Shown here in pieces: positions 63,712 through 64,000 of a stretch of 64,000 bases of DNA; within the stretch, counting starts at the first letter, position 1, and every line of letters starts with the position of its first letter. The notes below the pieces were generated by a model, which worked only from the letters and a program-made list of their open reading frames with translations, ran no database searches and had not been told where the DNA came from. The DNA comes from Bacteroidota bacterium (lineage in GTDB: Bacteria; Bacteroidota; Bacteroidia; Chitinophagales; Chitinophagaceae): contig JAPLEH010000031.1 of assembly GCA_026391455.1 (NCBI GenBank), positions 62,001 through 126,000 on the forward strand, given 5' to 3'. The position numbers and the translations under genes are program-made.

Positions 63712-64000
63712 TTATTTTTTTCTCTTCAACATCACATCCATCACTTTCATTTCTTTACCATCCGGCCCGGTATTGTACATATTCATCGTATAGTTATCAT
63801 CGTCCGTAAAGATCGTCTCCTGCCGCATGTCGGTTTGTGTACCATAGGTTGGGTCTGTTTGTTTTCCTTTCATGTTCAATGTTTTGGTAGCTGCATCGTA
63901 GGTGCCTTCCATCAAAATAATACCGGAGCCCATATTGTCAATCCAGGTGGAGACAAATACATTGCGGATATTATCATATCCCATGGTGCTCCGTCCCATA
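63712..64000 (-). CDS. DUF1579-like protein, start outside window
   Basis: About 95 residues of a beta-rich protein are visible. GIILMEGTYDAATKTLNMKG, then DMRQETIFTDDDNYTMNMY and VMDVMLKRK at the end, match the C-terminal part of DUF1579 proteins. The frame is open to the right edge, so the N terminus lies beyond the window. Confidence 0.75.
   Translation of the reverse strand, partial: MGRSTMGYDNIRNVFVSTWIDNMGSGIILMEGTYDAATKTLNMKGKQTDPTYGTQTDMRQETIFTDDDNYTMNMYNTGPDGKEMKVMDVMLKRKK

Noticed and set aside
1-64000. tRNA, rRNA or known riboswitch
   Set aside because: No cloverleaf with a T-loop GTTCRA signature, rRNA segment or riboswitch core was recognised by eye; a covariance-model search would be needed to exclude them.

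Overview
The window looks like a chromosome segment from a member of the Bacteroidota, most like the Chitinophagaceae. The evidence is the set of Bacteroidota-typical families (OMP_b-brl_3 TonB receptor, DUF2807, DUF4476, DUF5606, DUF5777, DUF2911 and DUF6934-like proteins, DUF5117-type zinc protease), starts without clear Shine-Dalgarno sites, and several exact TAnnTTTG (-7) promoter boxes. No tRNA, rRNA or CRISPR array was seen. Family names come from reading translated motifs, not from searches.

Layout. 0-6.5 kb is housekeeping: a truncated DMT permease, Nfu, a PEMT/ICMT-like methyltransferase with cmoA, an ArsC-like protein, msrB-msrA and a TetA-like MFS pump. 6.5-13.7 kb is a redox locus: a leftward set (twin-Arg peptide, four-cluster Fe-S protein, NrfD, periplasmic protein, monoheme cytochrome c) faces a rightward set (two lipoproteins with CX4CH/CXCH motifs and a DUF5777 barrel) across a region with two CRP/FNR-like palindromes. 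13.8-15.8 kb is an ECF sigma/anti-sigma-like/Spy-like operon. 16-37.9 kb holds envelope and general genes (AraC regulators, TonB receptor, penicillin acylase, zinc protease, PcrA helicase, an XRE regulator), separated by unusual repeat arrays.

38.2-46 kb is an accessory island, mostly on the minus strand: MvaI/BcnI-like endonuclease, C5 methyltransferase, controller protein with a C-box, Vsr, a Fic protein, a DUF6934-like gene with a 54-aa partner, a 52-aa gene with a GNAT acetyltransferase broken by an amber codon, and two decayed vsr 5' ends. 46-64 kb returns to general genes: ADH, MazG-like, GH25, MerC/SCO/Fur, M3 peptidase, an RnfD-DUF2330 fusion, a complete IS630-type element and a run of small metabolic or secreted genes ending in a truncated DUF1579-like gene.

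The most unusual content is between genes. At least six composite intergenic elements join a 7-bp-period array (AGCTNNN-type) through a GTATTCAACC-type junction to a 9-bp-period array (AACCTNTNN-type). The 9-bp array always abuts a gene, with its AACC strand pointing into that gene. Further arrays with 7- and 8-bp periods, a six-copy ~157-bp tandem repeat and three REP-like palindromes share the same niche. In several places the stop codon and last residues of a gene are written in repeat sequence.
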